Below are positions 34,811 through 45,400 of a stretch of DNA of 64,000 bases, one piece after another. Numbering within the stretch: the stretch's first letter is position 1; every line of letters begins with the position of its first letter. The notes under the pieces were generated by a model. That model was given only the letters and a program-made list of their open reading frames with translations, had not been told where the DNA came from and made no database searches. The DNA lies in the NCBI RefSeq assembly GCF_030247195.1, contig NC_080672.1, forward strand, positions 183,083,234-183,147,233. The letters are read 5' to 3'. The stretch comes from Topomyia yanbarensis (taxonomy: Eukaryota > Arthropoda > Insecta > Diptera > Culicidae). The translations under genes were made by a program, and so were the position numbers.

Positions 34811-35079
34811 CATAGTATGAAATAAGGATTTGTGCCCTCCTGTACAAAGACTGGTTTTTACCAACAAATTTTCACCCTAGTGAGAAATTTTGGTTTTTAC
34901 CAAATTTTCCTCCTTAGGGTGAAATATAGCATAGTGCTTTCGCATAGGCCTGCTAAGCCAAGACAAGTTTCGGCTTCACTTGTGTCTCATCGGCATAAAC
35001 AGAACTTCTGCTCGAACGGGACATCACGTTTGACCAGTCGTTTGATTGAAACACATAGTGTGTTTTAGTTTTAAGGGAT

Positions 35080-35154
35080 TTGCGTCAAGCCGGCGCTAAT
35101 CTATTCCGACAATGTGTTAGTGTCGGTTTCTGATGAGGCGAAGCCGAAACGCAA
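35080..35154 (+). ncRNA. Hammerhead ribozyme motif (right arm, unit 2)
   Basis: Exact repeat of the unit 1 motif. The predicted cleavage site follows C35086. Confidence 0.85.
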
Positions 35155-35423
35155 CATAGTATGAAATAAGGATTTGTGCCCTCCTGTACAAAGACTGGTT
35201 TTTACCAACAAATTTTCACCCTAGTGAGAAATTTTGGTTTTTACCAAATTTTCCTCCTTAGGGTGAAATATAGCATAGTGCTTTCGCATAGGCCTGCTAA
35301 GCCAAGACAAGTTTCGGCTTCACTTGTGTCTCATCGGCATAAACAGAACTTCTGCTCGAACGGGACATCACGTTTGACCAGTCGTTTGATTGAAACACAT
35401 AGTGTGTTTTAGTTTTAAGGGAT

Positions 35424-35498
35424 TTGCGTCAAGCCGGCGCTAATCTATTCCGACAATGTGTTAGTGTCGGTTTCTGATGAGGCGAAGCCGAAACGCAA
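35424..35498 (+). ncRNA. Hammerhead ribozyme motif (right arm, unit 3)
   Basis: Exact repeat. The predicted cleavage site follows C35430. Confidence 0.85.
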
Positions 35499-35767
35499 CA
35501 TAGTATGAAATAAGGATTTGTGCCCTCCTGTACAAAGACTGGTTTTTACCAACAAATTTTCACCCTAGTGAGAAATTTTGGTTTTTACCAAATTTTCCTC
35601 CTTAGGGTGAAATATAGCATAGTGCTTTCGCATAGGCCTGCTAAGCCAAGACAAGTTTCGGCTTCACTTGTGTCTCATCGGCATAAACAGAACTTCTGCT
35701 CGAACGGGACATCACGTTTGACCAGTCGTTTGATTGAAACACATAGTGTGTTTTAGTTTTAAGGGAT

Positions 35768-35842
35768 TTGCGTCAAGCCGGCGCTAATCTATTCCGACAA
35801 TGTGTTAGTGTCGGTTTCTGATGAGGCGAAGCCGAAACGCAA
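35768..35842 (+). ncRNA. Hammerhead ribozyme motif (right arm, unit 4)
   Basis: Exact repeat in the unit with two private substitutions outside the ribozyme. The predicted cleavage site follows C35774. Confidence 0.85.
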
Positions 35843-36111
35843 CATAGTATGAAATAAGGATTTGTGCCCTCCTGTAGAAAGACTGGTTTTTACCAACAAA
35901 TTTTCACCCTAGTGAGAAATTTTGGTTTTTACCAAATTTTCCTCCTTAGGGTGAAATATAGCATAGTGCTTTCGCATAGGCCTGCTAAGCCAAGACAAGT
36001 TTCGGCTTCACTTGTGTCTCATCGGCATAAACAGAACTTCTGCTCGAACGGGACATCACGTTTGACAAGTCGTTTGATTGAAACACATAGTGTGTTTTAG
36101 TTTTAAGGGAT

Positions 36112-36186
36112 TTGCGTCAAGCCGGCGCTAATCTATTCCGACAATGTGTTAGTGTCGGTTTCTGATGAGGCGAAGCCGAAACGCAA
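36112..36186 (+). ncRNA. Hammerhead ribozyme motif (right arm, unit 5)
   Basis: Exact repeat. The predicted cleavage site follows C36118. Confidence 0.85.
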
Positions 36187-36455
36187 CATAGTATGAAATA
36201 AGGATTTGTGCCCTCCTGTACAAAGACTGGTTTTTACCAACAAATTTTCACCCTAGTGAGAAATTTTGGTTTTTACCAAATTTTCCTCCTTAGGGTGAAA
36301 TATAGCATAGTGCTTTCGCATAGGCCTGCTAAGCCAAGACAAGTTTCGGCTTCACTTGTGTCTCATCGGCATAAACAGAACTTCTGCTCGAACGGGACAT
36401 CACGTTTGACCAGTCGTTTGATTGAAACACATAGTGTGTTTTAGTTTTAAGGGAT

Positions 36456-36530
36456 TTGCGTCAAGCCGGCGCTAATCTATTCCGACAATGTGTTAGTGTC
36501 GGTTTCTGATGAGGCGAAGCCGAAACGCAA
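36456..36530 (+). ncRNA. Hammerhead ribozyme motif (right arm, unit 6, terminal)
   Basis: Exact repeat. The array ends only six bases after stem III, at the right target duplication, so this last motif is complete although its unit is not. Confidence 0.85.
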
Positions 36531-36536
36531 CATAGT

Positions 36537-36547
36537 ATCAAAAACAA
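36537..36547. other. Target-site duplication, right copy (ATCAAAAACAA)
   Basis: Identical to 33696-33706. After it, segment B resumes with attaatagcgttcatactg, colinear with segment A. Confidence 0.85.
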
Positions 36548-36785
36548 ATTAATAGCGTTCATACTGTTTTTTAGTTCTTTCATTTAAAATTGGTTTGGAT
36601 AATATCGGTTTAGGCATTGCTGAGAAACACGAATGAGAATTTGTCCGTTACATACACACACACACAGACATTGTCCCAAATCGTCGAACTGAGTCGATTG
36701 GTGTATAAGACTCGGCCCTCCGGGCCTCGGAAAAAATCTTGAAAGTTTGAGCGAATTCTATACATTTCTTATATAAGAAATGTAA

Positions 36786-38622
36786 AAATTTTTCGAGATA
36801 ACATAAAATCTCGACGTTTCATGCATTTTAAAGATGTTTGGCATCAAAAATACGAATTCGATTTCTGAAATTTCATGAGGTCCCCCCTTTGAAAAAAAAT
36901 TTGAGTTCCGGCTTATATGGGAATTTCATATGTGACCGGACGGTTTAGTCTATATTTCCGGAACCATATAAGCGATCCGTACGAAATTTTATAGACATCT
37001 ATGGGGATATTATAGCTATCATTTGGGACTAAGTTTGTGAAAATTGCCCAACCATTTCCGGGAAACTGATGTGAGTTCGTAAATTTTGAAAGATGGCCGC
37101 TTTTCCCGGGCACTTCCGGAACCGTCTATGGTGGTTAATGTAGTCAACGAAAGTTTGGTTGGCCGTCGGTGACCTAGAACAGCAAATTTAAGTTGTTTGA
37201 GAGACATTTTAGCAAAATTTTTACCTTTTTTGCTTTCATCGGAGTATCGGTTTGAATCACAATTTGCTATGTGATCGCACGCCACAACCTGTAACTCCGG
37301 AACCGGAAGTCGGATCGGGATGAAATTAAATAACCATTTACGGGGACGCAATACCTTTCATTTGAGGCCAAGTTTAGTCGAATCGGTCTAGCCATCTCCG
37401 AGAAACCGATGTGACTGTTATTCTGAATTTAGATACTTCCGCCGGGGCTTCCGGATCCGATGATGGTGGCCAATGTGGCCAAATAGACTTTGAATGGATG
37501 TTAGTGACCTAATACTACAAATCGAAGCAGTTGTGGTCATATTTTGGAAAAAATTTCACCTTTATACATTCATTGCAGAATTTATTAAAATCGACATTTT
37601 CTGCGTGTTCGTACATATCACCCTGTAATTCCGGAACCGGAAGTCGGATCCATTAGAAATTCAATAGCAGCCTATGGGAACGGCGGCGACGCAATACTCA
37701 ACTGCATATTTTGCCTTCCATTTGAGACTTGGTTTGAGAAAATCGGTTCAGTCATCACCGAAGAACCGATGTGGCTTTAATTGTGGAATATGCCCGGAAT
37801 TTCGGACTTCCGGAATCGTCGATAGTGGATAATATATTCAAAGAATGTTTGATTGGCAATCAGTGATCTAGATCTGCGATTAGAAGTAATTTGGTGACCA
37901 TTTCAATAGCTTTTAGCCTCTGAGGCATTACGATTGTACCGATTTATATGGGAAATTCCAGTGTATCCTTACTAACACCCCTGTAACTCCGGAAGCAAGA
38001 GTCAGAACCGAGTGAAATGCAGCAGCAGTCAATGGCATTACTGTATCTTTCATTTGAAATCAAGTTTGTAAAAATCGGTAGAGAATTCGTTGGGGAATGG
38101 GTGTGATATAAGCTTAGGAACTTGGCGGGTTCCCCGGAGGCGTCATGAACCGTCATAGGTGGCCAATGTGGTCAAAGCTGCTTTGATTGATCATTAGTGA
38201 TCCAGACCCGCAAACTAGAGTAATGTTACATCAATTTTAATATGTTTTACATCATTTGAACATCATGGTGGTACTAGTTTATATGGGAATTTGCTGTGTG
38301 ACCGCACTCTTTAACCCGTAACTCCGGAACCGAAAGTCGGATCAACAAAAAATTCAATAGCAGCTTATGGGAGCGTTATACCTTTCAGATGAAACTAAGT
38401 TTGCAAAAATCGGTTCAGCCATCTCTGAGAAAATTTTGTGAGTTTAAATGACACACACACATACACACACATACACACACACACATACATACACACACAC
38501 AGACATTTGCCGATCTCGACGAACTGAATCGAATGGTGTATGACACTCGGCCCTCCGGGCCTCGGTTAAAAAGTCGATTTTTACAGTGATTGCATAGCCT
38601 TTCTTTATATGAGAAAGGTAAA
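36786..38622 (+). repeat. F1 family repeat, five-module copy with (ACAY)n
   Basis: Modules are anchored at tatatttccggaacc (~36953), ctgtaactccggaacc (~37288), ctgtaattccggaacc (~37622), ctgtaactccggaagc (~37981) and cgtaactccggaaccg (~38318), so the spacing is about 334-359 bp. Each module carries its own 'catttgagactaagttt...aaatcggt' segment. The (ACAY)n tract lies at 38450-38503. The copy closes with cactcggccctccgggcc and a cctttctttatatgagaaagg hairpin. It starts directly after the terminal hairpin of segment B. Confidence 0.75.
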
Positions 38623-38842
38623 ACCTATTTTAATCCACCTAGCGGTGCAATTGTGCCTTTCTCAATCATGAATCACGAGAATGTGTGCGTTGTTTATATT
38701 CATTAAAAACTTTTAAATGCATATATTACATTTTATTATTATACATCACATGACAACTATATACAGGAAAATAAATCATTATTCGAGTTCTAAAATTTTG
38801 AAGAAGAAAAAACAGCCATGGTAATATTGAACTGAAAAACCT
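38623..38842 (+). repeat. F1 family 5' fragment
   Basis: It has the same leader as 21229-21430 and 23363-23570, ending ...ggtaatattgaactgaaaaa. It directly abuts the next F1 copy. Confidence 0.75.
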
Positions 38843-39799
38843 GTTTTAATCCACCTAGAGGTGCAATTGTGCCTTTCTCATTTCTCCAAACTATGGTTCG
38901 TACAATATAACATTATGGAAATGTCTTTCATTCTTATTACACCTTTTTGCATTCATCGCGGTATCGGTTTGAATCGGAGTTTTCTATGTGATCGTACTCC
39001 ACAACCCGTAACTCCGGAGCTGGATGGAGATGGAATTTAATATCAGTTTCCGGGGACGCAACACCTTTAATGTGAGACTAAGTTGATCAAATCGGTCTAG
39101 CCATTTTCGAGAAACCAATATAACCGTTATTCTGCATTTGGATGCTTCCGGATCCGTCGATGGTGGCCAGTGTGGCCAAAGAGACTTTGAATGACTGTTG
39201 GTGACCTAGATCTACAAATATTTTAGCAACATGAATGTGTTTACATTTTGGAAAAAATTCACCTTTTTACATTCATCGCAGAATTCGTTAGAATCGGGAT
39301 TTGCTGCGTGATCGTGCGTATCACCCTGTAATTCAGGAACCAGAACTCGGATCCACACAAAATTCAACAGCAGCTGATGGACCTTTCATTTAAAATCAAG
39401 TTTGTCAAAATCGGTTCAGAAAATTCCGAGAAACCGATGTGGACAAATCAACAAATTTTGTTTTGTAACCATACTCTTCAACTCGTAATCCGGAACAAGA
39501 TGTCGGTTGAAAATGAAATTCAATAGCAACAAATGCGAATATTATACCTTTCATTTGAATCTTAGTTTGTAAAAATCGGTTCAGCCGATGTGGACATTTT
39601 GTTAACAAATCCGCACATGCACATACATACATACATACATACATACATACATACATACATACATACATACATACATACATACATACATACATACATACAT
39701 ACATACATACATACATACATACATACTTACATACATACATACACACATACATACATACATACATACATACATACATACCTACATACATACATTCATACA

Positions 39800-39833
<34 letters not shown>

Positions 39834-39975
39834 CATACACTCATACATACACACAGACATTTTGCGATCTCGGCGAACTGAGTCGAATGTTATATGAGAC
39901 TCGGCCCTCCGGGCCTCGGTTAGAAAATCGGTTTTTGGAGCTATGCAACCTTTCTAAATGAGAAAGGCAAAAGAA
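38843..39975 (+). repeat. F1 family repeat with a very long (ACAT)n
   Basis: It starts cctgttttaatccacctaga and ends aacctttctaaatgagaaagg. Two or three decayed ~330-bp modules are visible (ccgtaactccggagc ~39005; ctgtaattcaggaacc ~39325). The microsatellite is far longer than in the other copies. Confidence 0.75.
39612..39848. repeat. (ACAT)n microsatellite, about 235 bp
   Basis: Almost uninterrupted acat repeats with a few variant units (cttac, cacac, cctac, cattc, tatat). Frames of MYVC/HTYI type in it are translation artefacts. Confidence 0.95.
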
Positions 39976-40215
39976 TAATATTTATATAGCTTAATCAGCA
40001 TGAGTTCAATGTTATCTTCATGTGATTATATTTTGAAATGTTGGTGGAATGGGTTTGAAAGTGTAGGGAATGGGGGATTAGTAGAGTGGGAGTGGAGGAT
40101 GCGTCAGAAATCCTTCATCTTATTTCGGTATACGGGGTGGATGAAGGAAATGCGGGCGTGAGGGTGGTCCAAGGGGAGGGGAGTGATGAAGGAAGGAGGT
40201 GTAAGAGCAAGGCGG
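39976..40215. other. Unclassified purine-rich stretch
   Basis: G/A-rich DNA (gggaatgggggattagtag, ggaggggagtgatgaaggaa). It resembles the G-rich middle of the F1 variant at 24802-25397 (about 25060-25260) read on the other strand. No gene is recognised. Confidence 0.4.
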
Positions 40216-41150
40216 GGGGGGAGGGGCGGCGACACAATACTCAACTGCATATTTTGCCTTCTATTTGAGACTTGGTTAGAGAAAATCGGTTCAGTCATCA
40301 CCGAAGAACCGATGTGGCTTTAATTGTGGAATATGCCCGGAATTCCGGACTTCCGGAATCGTCGATAGTGGACAATATATTCAATGAATGTTTGATTGGC
40401 AATCAGTGATCTAGATCTGCGATTAGAAGTAATTTGGTGACCATTTCAATAGTTTTTAGTCTTTGAGGTATTACGATTGTACCGATTTATATGGGAAATT
40501 CCAGTGTATCCTTACTAACACCCCTGTAACTCCGGAAGCAAGAGTCAAAACCAAATGAAATTCAGCAGCAGTCAACGGTATTACTGTATCTTTCATTTGA
40601 AATCAAGTTTGTAAAAATCGGTAGAGAATTCGTTGGGGAATGGGTGTGATATTAGCTTAGGAACTTGGCGGGTTCCCCGGGGGCGTCATGAACCGTCATA
40701 GGTGGCCAATGTGGTCAAAACTGTTTTAATTGATCATTAGTAATCCAGATCCGCAAATTAGAGTAATGTTACATCAATTTTAATATGTTTTACATCATTC
40801 TAACATCATGGTGGTACTAGTTTATATGGGAATTTGCTGTGTGACCGCACTCTACAACCCGTAACTCCGGAACCGGAAGTCGGATCAATTAAAAATTCAA
40901 TAGCAGCTTATGGGAGCGTTATACCTTTCAGATGAAACTAAGTTTGCGAAAATCGGTTCAGCCATCTCCGAGAAAATTGTGTGAGTTTAAATGACACACA
41001 CACATACACACACACATACATACACACACACAGACATTTGCCGATCTCGACGAACTGAATCGAATGGTGTATGACACTCGGCCCTCCGGGCCTCGGTTAA
41101 AAAGTCGATTTTTACAGTGATTGCATAGCCTTTCTTTATATGAGAAAGGC
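40216..41150 (+). repeat. F1 family repeat with (ACAY)n, 5'-truncated
   Basis: Starting ggcggcgacacaatactcaa, it matches about 37681-38620 of the five-module copy. It holds two modules, a microsatellite at 40994-41035 and the terminal hairpin. Confidence 0.75.
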
Positions 41151-42365
41151 AAAAAGGTGCGAAATCGGCAGTCCCAAAAAGTCGATTTTTTATAAAAAAA
41201 TTTTTTTCGAGATAACATAAAATCTCGACGTTTCATGCATTTTAAAGATGTTTGGCATCAAAAATGCGAATTCGATTTCTGAAATTTCATGGGGTCCCCC
41301 CTTTGAAAAAAAAATTAGAGTTCCGGCTTATATGGGAATTTCATGTGTGACCGGACCGTTCAGTCTATATTTCCGGAACCATACAAGCGATCCGTGCGAA
41401 ATTTCACAGACATCTGTGAGGATAATATAGCTATCATTTGGGATTAAGTTTGTGAAAATCGGCCCAACCATTTCCGAGAAACTGATATGAGTTTGCTAGT
41501 TATGAAAGATGGCCGCTTTTCCCGGGCACTTCCGGAACCGTCTATGGTGGTCAATGTAGTCAACGAAAGTTTGTTTGGTCGTCGGTGACCTAGAACTGTA
41601 AAGTTAAGTTATTTGAGGGACATTTTAGCGAAATTTTTACCTGTTTTGCTTCCATCGGAGTATCGGTTTGAATCACAATTTGCTATGTGATCGCACGCCA
41701 CAACCCGTAACTCCGGAACCGGAAGTCGGTTGGGGATAAAATTTAATAGCCATTTACGGGGACCCAACATCTTTCATTTGAGACTAAGTTTGGTTGATTC
41801 GGTCTAGCCATCTCCGAGAAACTGACGTGACTGTTAGTCTGAATTTGGATACTTCCGTCGGGGCTTCCGGAACCGATGATGGTGGCCAATGTGACCAAAG
41901 AGACTTTGAATGGCTGTTAATGACCTAGTACTACAAATCGAAGCAGTTGTGGTCACATTTTGGAAAAATTTTCACCATTATACATTCATTGCAGAATTTC
42001 TTAAAATCGACATTTTCTGCGTGATCGTACTCATCACCCTGTAATTCCGGAACCGGAAGTCGGATCCATTAGAAATTCAATAGCAGCCTATGGGAACGTT
42101 GCACCTTTCATTTGGGACTAAGTTTGTAAAAATCGGTTCATCCATATCTGAGAAAAGTGAGTGAGATTGTGTTCGCGTACACACACACAGACGCACATAC
42201 ACACACACATACATACATACATACACACACACATACATACACACACAGACATTTGTCGAACTCGACGAACTGAATCGAATGGTATATGTCACTCGGCCCT
42301 CCGGGCCTCCGTTAAAAAGTCGGTTTTCAGAGCAATTGCAATACCTTTCTATTGAGAAAGGCAAA
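41151..42365 (+). repeat. F1 family repeat with (ACAY)n, 5'-truncated
   Basis: It begins ggtgcgaaatcggcagtcc and carries modules at ~41369, ~41706 and ~42040, a microsatellite at 42178-42252 and the cctttctattgagaaagg end. It matches 23577-24757 most closely. Confidence 0.75.
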
Positions 42366-42436
42366 ACGTTTTTAATCCACCTAACAGTGTGATGATGCAT
42401 TTCTTATAACTCTTATCGTTTTCTTCGGGTATTATA
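42366..42436 (-). repeat. Terminal fragment of the 272-1007 dispersed repeat
   Basis: cgtttttaatccacctaacag and catttcttataactcttatc repeat the terminus seen at 26901. Only about 70 bp remain before the next element begins. Confidence 0.6.
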
Positions 42437-43382
42437 GGGCAATTTGGGGAGAGATGCCGCACCTTTCTAAAAATCAATCCTGCATCAAAGTAAACTATTC
42501 AATAATTAATAAAATCATTTTTCTCAATTGGGACAAGTTTCTAAAATACTGTGAAATGGTTTTTATCTTGGAAAAAAATCATCAAATTTCCATGAACATT
42601 TTACGAAAAGGTCATTGCGGGAGAGATGCCGCATGTGAGGGTGAGACGCCGCACCGTGGTCACAAACTGAAAAATGGTGAACAAAAGTATTTTTTAGTTC
42701 TCATTGATGTTTTTGTGATTAAGTGTCTTCAGCTGATTTTCATGAAGTTTGATTACACATATAAATCGGCTTGCTCCTTCACTTTTCTTAAGGGGGTACT
42801 TCCGTTTCCAGAAACATTTTTTTATTCTACATTTTAAAAATATTTTTCTTTCGCAACCTTGTGTAACGGTTAAGTTGGGGTAACTTAATTGAGGGCACTA
42901 TTTATCTATATGTTTGTACGAGTGATATACATATCTATGTGTTGGTAGCAGTTCCTTAAAAGCAGTGTTCGGCTGTTTCTCCAAACAATGAATTTATACA
43001 ACTTAGGTTTGTTCTAGAAAGATTCATTTTGAAAAAGCATCAATTCGTTCAAATTTTCGCTTTTATCCAAATATTGACATCACTATAAATCAATGCGTTC
43101 ACGAAAATTAGTGCCTGAAACTTTTAAGAATAACCCGAAGTAACTAGTACTTAGATATATATCGCCCGTTTAAATATATAGATCAATAGGATCATAATAC
43201 TATATGTCACTGAGTTAGGTCCGTTAGTTTGTGGATATACCTTATTAAAAACCTATACGTGACGCAAATGATCATTTAATGACATTCCGAGGTGAAAAAA
43301 ATACATTTTAGCTATGCATCCTCCTCCATCGAGTGCGGCATCTCACCCGCAATTTTTATGCAGCATCTCTCCCAATTGTAGG
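42432..43382. mobile_element. MITE-like element with GGGGAGAGATGCCGC ends (first of two)
   Basis: The left end is gcaatttggggagagatgcc and the right end gcagcatctctcccaattg, an inverted pair. Internal forward copies (gggagagatgccgcatgtg, gtgagacgccgcacc) lie near 42630-42660 and an inverted one (gtgcggcatctcaccc) near 43332. It has no transposase. Confidence 0.6.
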
Positions 43383-43915
43383 GGAGAGATGCCGAACGAC
43401 GACATTTGCCTCTGAAATTATGGATGATCGTGCTTATGATCACAATGCCTTCTAAAAGGTTCCATCTTTTCAACCGATTCATGATTTCCAAAAAAATCAA
43501 ACTATTTAAAAAAACGAAATTGTAATGCGGAGCTGAAAAATTTTCGGCACTCCGTGCTGCAATTGAATGCACTTTTGCCTCTGAAATTATGGATGATCGT
43601 GCTTATGATCAGAATGCCTTCTAAAAGGTCCCATCTATTCAACCGATACATGATTTTAAAAAAAAATCGAACGATGTAAAAAAACGAAATTTTATTGCGG
43701 CGCTGAAAAATTTTCGGCACTCCGTGCTGCAACTGAATGCACATAATCAATAATAAAGTTTTTGTGAGTAATTAAAAAGGATGATTTTACATCTTTAGTG
43801 TTATAATTCTTCGAAAGACAAACTCACAATATCATATTACCGTATAAAAGTCACCCCATATACGAGATATAGAGAGTGCGGCATCTCTCCTGACGCGGCA
43901 TCTCTCCCGAATTAA
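43383..43915. mobile_element. MITE-like element with GGGGAGAGATGCCG ends (second of two)
   Basis: It begins gtaggggagagatgccgaac, directly after the first element, and ends gcggcatctctcccgaatt. A direct 169-bp duplication fills most of it. The two elements lie end to end. Confidence 0.6.
43405..43742. repeat. Direct 169-bp tandem duplication
   Basis: Units 43405-43573 and 43574-43742 both read tttgcctctgaaattatgga ... ttctaaaaggt ... ttttcggcactccgtgctgc. They differ at roughly a dozen or more positions. Confidence 0.85.
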
Positions 43916-44736
43916 ATGCGAAAACAGCTGTGTAGTTGAAAGAACGGAACTTATTGAATCAACGATACATAAATTGGCTTGTCTCAGGTCAGCTAATTTC
44001 GAATTCTCGTTTTCACACGGTTTCAAAGATGGAGTGGGGTGAATTTGTACCCCATTTACTGTATTGATAGAATATGATCTCAAATTACGGTTTGTGTATA
44101 ATTTGTGAGCAATGTATCAATGAATAAGTAGAATTCACAATTTAACCTTAAGCTGTCCGTCTTGCCTTTCATTCCGCTATAGAGAGCACTAGTCTATTCA
44201 GTCAATTTACATTTCATAATTTGATAATGCAATATTTTTTCTTTGTCACATCATTCCAAGTTTTTTACAAATCAATTGTTGTTATTTTTACAATACCCGA
44301 CACTTCTTTACCGAAAATCGGATTTTTGACTTCAAAATGCTACCAAATTTTCAAAAAAACGAAAAAGGGAAAAGTTTCCGTTGTTAAATGGGAAATTATG
44401 TGGACAAATACTGTAGAAAATTTCAAAATTGTTGGTATAATAGATTTTGAGTTAGGATGGCGCGTCCGAAAAAGTCGTAAAATGTTCAGTATTAAATGAA
44501 TGAAATATGTAATATATAAACAAGAATTATGGCAAAAAATAATTTCCAATTATAACGTAGAGGATGCTGCGATTCAAAATTTAAACCCGTTTTTCTCGAA
44601 ATCAATATTTTGTTACTTGGTCCAGTCTGACTTAACACCGACCAATTGCAACTAGAACATTTATTTTAATTATTGGAATTATCCATAATTACATCTTTTA
44701 TCTAAATAAGTAGCATTCAAGCATCAGTATCCAAAG
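43916..44736. other. Unclassified DNA with a dispersed-repeat relic
   Basis: At 44570-44660 the sequence (tttctcgaaatcaatatttt ... gtctgacttaacaccgacc) is an inverted relative of 28345-28440. A 92-codon plus-strand frame (44221-44499) shows no recognisable domain. Confidence 0.4.
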
Positions 44737-45107
44737 CAGTGGCGTAGCCAGAAATTTGGTTTGGAGGGGGTTTTGATGAAAATCGCAAATTTTTTGTCAT
44801 CACCACTGTAAAGTAGGATAAATGATCTAAAAAATTTTCAACGTTCAAGATCACCTAATATAATAATCCTTGACTTTGAAGGTTTGACAACTTCGGGAAG
44901 TTATCAACATAAAACAGCGCCTGCTTTGATATAGAAATTTTAGTGATTAACTCTCATAGAGGTAATTATGGTGAGTTAATTTTTCAAAAATATTAAGAGA
45001 CATGGTGCCTTCAGCAAAGTTCTTGATAATGTCATTTCAAACAATTTTGTTGTAAATATGAAGGTTACATGAATTCAACATATAGGGATTTCAATGGACT
45101 GGGCCTG

Positions 45108-45400
45108 CTATATTTCTTTTTAGTGAAGAAAAATTTAGGTGAAAACTATTTTTTTCTGCGCTACGGATAAAATTGTTTGAAACAATCATTGCGAGTTGAT
45201 AACACAAAACCTATAACTAAATTATGGATGGATGGAACTGAAACTTGCGTTTCGACTTCATCTCATCAGAATCCGACACTAACTTGGTGGGCGGACTAAG
45301 CTAGCGCCGAATTGATGCTAGCTCCTGAAAATGGAATCACTCTTTGTGTTTTTGAGTCCTTTTAATATCTGGGAATTATTTGTTTTAAATCCAGTTCCCT
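45108..45400 (-). repeat. Diverged single monomer of the 344-bp ribozyme family
   Basis: In the same order as an array unit read on the same strand it has gcctgctatatttc, a gtgaagaaaaattta stretch, ttgcgtttcgacttcatctc, gaatccgacactaac, agcgccgaattga and cactctttgtgttttt. It is a single, old copy. Confidence 0.65.
45245..45320 (-). ncRNA. Diverged hammerhead ribozyme motif with compensatory stem changes
   Basis: On the minus strand the core boxes CTGATGA and GAAA are intact. Stem II is GAT-GAA-GTC instead of GGC-GAA-GCC and still pairs (one G-U). Stem I is AATTC/GGATT instead of AAGCC/GGTTT and still pairs. Stem III has decayed: TAGCATC faces ACGCAA, so the cleavage triplet is ATC and at least two pairs are lost. 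It is probably inactive or weak now, but the paired changes indicate past selection on the fold. Confidence 0.65.

Larger units (their letters stand above)
34666..36536 (+). repeat. Right arm of the ribozyme array: ~5.4 units of 344 bp
   Basis: Units start with gctcgaacgggacatcacg at 34666, 35010, 35354, 35698, 36042 and 36386, exactly 344 bp apart, and the last is cut short at the right target duplication. Only isolated differences are visible (tgtagaaag for tgtacaaag near 35876; gacaagtcg for gaccagtcg near 36065). Each unit holds one hammerhead ribozyme motif and an inverted pair around tttcaccctag...cttagggtgaaa. No open frame of note is present. Such near-identity means recent amplification or homogenisation. 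Confidence 0.95.
31083..36785 (+). repeat. Composite segment B (inverted near-copy of segment A)
   Basis: After removal of 33707-36547 this segment matches the reverse complement of 9805-12465 plus 5490-5616. Landmarks shared with A are the CAGCGGCGTAGCCAG end, the F1 copy, the 'cataactttcaac' region, the microsatellite (36651-36672), gacattgtcccaaatcgtcg and the terminal acatttcttatataagaaatgt hairpin at about 36762-36783. B keeps the full TIR end at 31083 that A lacks. An 18-nt G run (32839-32856) is expanded relative to A. Confidence 0.8.

Noticed and set aside
33916..36444. Repeated 78-codon frames in every 344-bp unit (possible repeated gene)
   Set aside because: They start only at GTG, run through the ribozyme-bearing repeat unit, show no domain, and the diverged monomer does not keep the frame.
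33707..36536. CRISPR-like regular array
   Set aside because: The units are directly adjacent 344-bp repeats without unique spacers, in an insect-like genome.
33707..36536. Penelope-like element
   Set aside because: No RT or GIY-YIG coding sequence and no long pseudo-LTR; the array is only ribozyme-bearing repeat units.
39405..39961. Frames of MYVC or HTYI repeats
   Set aside because: These are translations of the (ACAT)n microsatellite.
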